This document shows, in pieces, positions 61,101 through 64,000 of a stretch of DNA of 64,000 nucleotides. Numbering within the stretch: the first letter of the stretch is position 1; every line of letters starts with the position of its first letter. Origin of the DNA: Methylomonas montana. GTDB taxonomy: Bacteria > Pseudomonadota > Gammaproteobacteria > Methylococcales > Methylomonadaceae. Made by a program: the position numbers and the translations under genes. The notes below the pieces were generated by a model, which searched no databases, was not told the origin of the DNA, and was given only the letters and a program-made list of their open reading frames with translations. Where the stretch lies: the NCBI RefSeq assembly GCF_030490285.1, contig NZ_CP129884.1:2294001-2358000 (forward strand). The letters are read 5' to 3'.

Positions 61101-64000
61101 TTTGTAAATCAGTGGCAATTCCTGTCCTGCCATATAAGCATGATTTTAATTCTGACCAGGAAAGAATTAGCTTTATTAGGCAATGGGTCGCGTCTAATCA
61201 GCAGATTACTGAACTAAGGCAACAAAATCTTTGGACCGATTTAAGTGACAGAATTCTCGAAGGTGGCGTCTTTTTTAGATCAGCGGAACATTCCGCTCAA
61301 CAACCCGCTAGTCGGTTGCAAGAATTTGAAAAGTTATTTAAAGCCGAGAAACTGAACGTATTAAGTTGTTCTACTACCATGGAAATGGGCGTTGATATCG
61401 GGGGGATTTCGGCAGTTGCCATGAATAATGTACCGCCACATCCAGCTAATTATTTGCAAAGAGCTGGACGAGCCGGCCGTCGTCAAGAGACTCGTGCGCT
61501 ATCTTTTACGATCTGTAAGGATAATCCCCATGAACGTACTGTATTTAACAATCCATTATGGCCTTTTACCACTCATGTTAAGGCCCCCTATATCACACTG
61601 AATAGTGAGAAGATCGTTCAGCGACATGCTAATTCTTTAATTTTTGGATATTTCTTGAAGCAAATAGTGGGTGTCTCGCAAAAACAAAATACCTCGTTAG
61701 ATTGCGGATGGTTTTTTTGTAATGAGGATGACAACTTATCGCAGTTTGAGCGATTTTGCAGCTGGGTTTTAGAGTTTGACACTTTGTCTATGCCAGCAGA
61801 GCTGGCAACTGGCTTGGATGCGCTTATGAAAAACACCGTTTTTGGCGGCACGCCACTTGTCAATATCACTACAAAATCAGTTGATGTCTTAGTAGAAGTT
61901 AACGAAAAATGGCAATCTGAATATTTGCCGTTGCGCGCTGAATTTATTAGTAGCGAACAATCAATTGCAAACGATGCCGCATATAAAAAGAGGGTCGAGC
62001 GTGATCTTGAACGATTAAAGGGAGAATATTTATTAGCTGAATTAGCGACACGAGGGTTTTTACCGTGCTATGGTTTTCCAACCGGTCTTGGGTATTTTGA
62101 TCCCTATAGTATTCACGATTATTTACAAAAAAATCAGAAAAAAGAAACGTCAAGAGACGATAATCAAACTCGCATTCGTGATAAACCAACTAGAAGCTTG
62201 TCTGTTGCAATTCGAGAATACGCGCCGGGTTGCGATATTGTTTTAAATGGTTTGGCTTACCGGTCAGCTGGTTTAGCTTTAAGTTGGCACAGTCCGGAAA
62301 GTGGCTCAACAGAACTTCAAAAGGTGATGACTGCTTGGCGCTGTGACCACTGCGGTGCGATCGATCATGCATTAAGTACATCAGCTGATAGCAATTGTAA
62401 TCAATGCGGTGAACCCATAAATGCCGAACATAGACGCGAGTTTATCGAGCCGGCTGGCTTTGCAGTTGATTTTTACTCATCTCCTCATACTGATATTTCG
62501 GCTCAGCATTACATTCCAGTCAAAGAGCCTTGGGTTACAGCCAAGGACATTCTTCGTCCTTTGCCCAACAATAAACTGGGCTACTTTCGCGCAGGTAGCC
62601 GGGGAGAAATTTTCTATCACAGCTCAGGGGAACATGGAAATGGCTATGCGATGTGTTGGCACTGCGGTCGTGCTGACTCTATGTCAGCTGACGGGACACT
62701 ACCCGAAGTTTTTAATAAAAAACACAGAAAATTAAGAGGGAAACCAGAAGGCGAAATTGATGCTTGGTGTAGTGGCAATGACAATCCATACGCCATTAAA
62801 GACAAATTACATCTTGGTTATATCGATCATACCGATGTTTTTGAACTTTATTTGAAGCATTCGAATGAGCAAATGTTGCTCAGCTATTCGGATGATGACA
62901 GCAAAAAAATTGCCTGGACATTAGCAGTCGTCTTGCGACAGGCACTGGCAGAAATTCTCGGAATTAACAGTGAAGAGATTGGGTATGCCGTTAAACCAAC
63001 CAAGCTTCCGCACTGTAAATACCAAGTAGCAACTATTGTCCTTTATGACAAAAGTAGTGGCGGTGCTGGGTTTTCATCGTCGGCTTATCGGTATTTTGAT
63101 GAGCTGTTTTCCAAAGCAAGAGAATATCTGCATTGTAGCTGCCAAGGGGTTTGTCAGAATTGCTTGCTAGGGTATGACACCCGTTTCCATGCCGAATACC
63201 TTGACAGGAATCTAGCACTAAATTTTCTGTCGGATGAATTCGTTAAGCTATTGGCGTTACCAGAATCCATGAAATTATTGGGTCCTGACTCAAAATATAC
63301 ACCAGAAACCTTATCATCAGAAATTTACAATGCCGCTGCAAAAGGAGCATTTAAACTTCGATTGTTTCTACAAGGCGATCAATCGGACTGGGATATTTTA
63401 AGTACTTTAAGAGAGAAAATTTATCAATGGAAACATCTGTTCTCAGAGATAAATTTGGTTGTAAGTGACTATTATGAAAATAGATTAAGTGATGTCAACA
63501 AGGAAGATTTGTGGATTCTATCTCGAATAGGAATTAAATCAGTAATTGTTGATGCAAGCCGAATAGCTAAGCATTTAGTATGTCAAGTCCTTTGGAATGA
63601 CAAGCAACTTACATTCGCTATCTCTAATGCTGAATTTGGAGTCATCAACAAAAATTGGTTGAGTGATCCAGAAAATTTATTGATTTACTCGAAAAGCTAT
63701 CCAGAAATACCTGTCAAACATTATTTCGATGAAGACAAACTAAAACTAGAAAAAATACAGGGTGATAGTGAAATAGAAATCCTAGATGATTGCAATGGCC
63801 CGTTAAATCAATTTGGGAAGCGCTTATGGCAGCAATTATTCGAGCAACATAAAGATCTTCAAGAGCATATTACGCATGGCGATGAAATAGCCTCTATTTC
63901 TTATTCAGATCGTTATTTATATTCTCCATGGACGGTTATTTTGGTTGCTGAAGTCATAGATGGTCTGAGGCAGTTAATAGGTACCTCATGGTCTAAACCA
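58130..64000 (+). CDS. DruE-like DEAD/DEAH helicase with DUF1998 (3' end outside window)
   Basis: This frame is open from ATG 58130 to the window edge (1957 codons, no stop), two bases after the druH-like gene. It is a giant superfamily 2 helicase: Walker A SGTGSGKTECF (about 125-135), VLDEAHTYIGS (about 257-267), ATSATIG, and motif VI-like LQRAGRAGRRQETRA with EMGVDIGGISAVAMNNVPP before it. Several cysteine clusters follow (CCVDANCSH; CECGAPVYELVFCNDC; CGQCGYVP; CDHCGA...CNQCG). The DUF1998 region ends in CSCQGVCQNCLLGYDTRFH. This build is that of DruE, the common helicase of Druantia anti-phage systems. The true C-terminus is not seen. Confidence 0.75.
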   Translation, partial: MLNYFQPLIRQLSERSAEATLSILGISHPELRQFLSEQFNRPVGDANNFLADPVFEAIFGWEEANITMDRLAGSLLERSLLNAMDSPPSDLKDYAFRKEWKPYQHQLKAWEKLSLSNPQSIVITSGTGSGKTECFMVPVINDLVRQYQARNQSLVGVQALFIYPLNALINSQRDRLRAWTHAFGDGVRFCLYNGNTPENEKASKQASNPNEVLSRNLLRNAPPPLLVTNSTMLEYMLVRQVDAPILEKSQGKLRWIVLDEAHTYIGSQAAELSLLLRRVLHSFGVKPEDVRFVATSATIGDKDNVPLQRYLADLAGISPEQVTVIGGNRSIPPLNKPKGNFKQNTPITMLAEIEPNQLVSKQRYRALEDHPTSRKMRDEFARNSIPKTLAQLSSALFSNIEDIKTRQQQTLAWLDLCTGTVLPDKDNKPKQPFLPIRSHLFHQVTNGLWCCVDANCSHKQNSPLADSWQFGYVYSQQRERCECGAPVYELVFCNDCNSPHLQAFQTDQGQLIQIPRQTIDEFSLHVETDGDDENDEEKPSENNTVTQSQMVNLSASPHQEFTYDLALSFENKLLGDDSVEGTRIHVVGQENGERCGQCGYVPDRGEHHVFRRCLLGTPFYVSNTVPTLLEFCQDGKNPLESPGRGRRLITFTDSRQGTARIAVKIQQDSERNRLRGLVYEMVARQGADDTSDQRQSLEKERDDFLAKAEKFKKMGLSEATDFLNFAEERQQRIDQLGEIKPFTWQEAIDTLQVSNDISKAMLEYYRSLNSVLFGEHGGEKTIAEMLLIREFYHRPKRQNTLETLGLVAVQYPALESIKTLPPEFNKFGLNIDDWKNFLKISLDFFVRSNFVSVKNEWLNWIGVSIFPKVLLAPDSKEATGKRITKWPLVRKGRNHRLIRILAQAFNLRLDNNLNEDILNQIMRSAWKALTQESKILTPVSGPLTYQMNLDQIAFSSIENAWICPVTHRLLDTTFKGITPYLPYEANEKTAVCKSVAIPVLPYKHDFNSDQERISFIRQWVASNQQITELRQQNLWTDLSDRILEGGVFFRSAEHSAQQPASRLQEFEKLFKAEKLNVLSCSTTMEMGVDIGGISAVAMNNVPPHPANYLQRAGRAGRRQETRALSFTICKDNPHERTVFNNPLWPFTTHVKAPYITLNSEKIVQRHANSLIFGYFLKQIVGVSQKQNTSLDCGWFFCNEDDNLSQFERFCSWVLEFDTLSMPAELATGLDALMKNTVFGGTPLVNITTKSVDVLVEVNEKWQSEYLPLRAEFISSEQSIANDAAYKKRVERDLERLKGEYLLAELATRGFLPCYGFPTGLGYFDPYSIHDYLQKNQKKETSRDDNQTRIRDKPTRSLSVAIREYAPGCDIVLNGLAYRSAGLALSWHSPESGSTELQKVMTAWRCDHCGAIDHALSTSADSNCNQCGEPINAEHRREFIEPAGFAVDFYSSPHTDISAQHYIPVKEPWVTAKDILRPLPNNKLGYFRAGSRGEIFYHSSGEHGNGYAMCWHCGRADSMSADGTLPEVFNKKHRKLRGKPEGEIDAWCSGNDNPYAIKDKLHLGYIDHTDVFELYLKHSNEQMLLSYSDDDSKKIAWTLAVVLRQALAEILGINSEEIGYAVKPTKLPHCKYQVATIVLYDKSSGGAGFSSSAYRYFDELFSKAREYLHCSCQGVCQNCLLGYDTRFHAEYLDRNLALNFLSDEFVKLLALPESMKLLGPDSKYTPETLSSEIYNAAAKGAFKLRLFLQGDQSDWDILSTLREKIYQWKHLFSEINLVVSDYYENRLSDVNKEDLWILSRIGIKSVIVDASRIAKHLVCQVLWNDKQLTFAISNAEFGVINKNWLSDPENLLIYSKSYPEIPVKHYFDEDKLKLEKIQGDSEIEILDDCNGPLNQFGKRLWQQLFEQHKDLQEHITHGDEIASISYSDRYLYSPWTVILVAEVIDGLRQLIGTSWSKP

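Larger units (their letters stand above)
38514..64000. mobile_element. Genomic island 2 (right end outside window)
   Basis: This element starts at the second copy of the tRNA-Leu 3'-end repeat and has its own P4-type integrase and AlpA/DUF927 module. It carries the CARF-like activator, a type I restriction-modification locus, HEPN and toxin-antitoxin genes and a Druantia-like pair. No further copy of the attachment repeat was found before 64000, so the right end lies outside. Confidence 0.65.

Overview
The window looks like the chromosome of a gammaproteobacterium with mid-range GC. A methanotroph of the Methylococcales is my guess from the style of the proteins, but the sequence does not prove it. 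Positions 1-1988 are ordinary chromosome: the end of exonuclease I (sbcB), a class I aminotransferase, and tRNA-Leu(UAA). From the 3' end of that tRNA to the right edge (about 62 kb) everything looks horizontally acquired.

Two integrative islands sit in tandem at the tRNA. A copy of the tRNA 3' end with its downstream terminator is found at 1972-2062 and again at 38514-38603, and each copy is followed by its own P4-type tyrosine integrase (2164-3429 and 38716-39978). Island 1 (about 1972-38513) carries: a gene-poor 1.7 kb stretch; a second tyrosine recombinase with a small overlapping partner, then a UvrD-like helicase and two putative nucleases; a complete class 1 DISARM operon on the minus strand (drmD, drmMI, a VapBC-type pair, drmA, drmB, drmC); an AlpA/DUF927 replication-type module; a serine recombinase with two ParB/RepB-like proteins; and a TOTE-type primase-helicase with a small upstream partner.

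Island 2 (38514 to beyond the right edge) carries: a second, partly diverged copy of the AlpA/DUF927 module; a CARF-like sigma-54 activator; a type I restriction-modification locus (hsdR, VapBC-type pair, hsdM, hsdS) followed by a HEPN gene and a UPF0175/DUF3368-type toxin-antitoxin pair; and a two-gene system resembling Druantia type III (druH-like, then a druE-like gene cut by the window edge).

Three points deserve most attention. (1) A strongly folded 282-bp element with no protein-coding gene is inserted, about 96% identical, in both the AlpA-like gene and hsdS of island 2. Removing it restores both reading frames exactly, and its longest hairpin shows a compensatory base change between copies. 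(2) The CARF-like sigma-54 activator is followed directly by a near-perfect sigma-54 promoter at hsdR, and a second GG-N10-GC site with TTGCT lies before the druH-like gene. This suggests a ligand-sensing switch over two defence systems. (3) Toxin-antitoxin pairs are embedded within or directly behind the defence operons, and drmMI and hsdS show GC mosaicism that suggests exchange of target-recognition segments.
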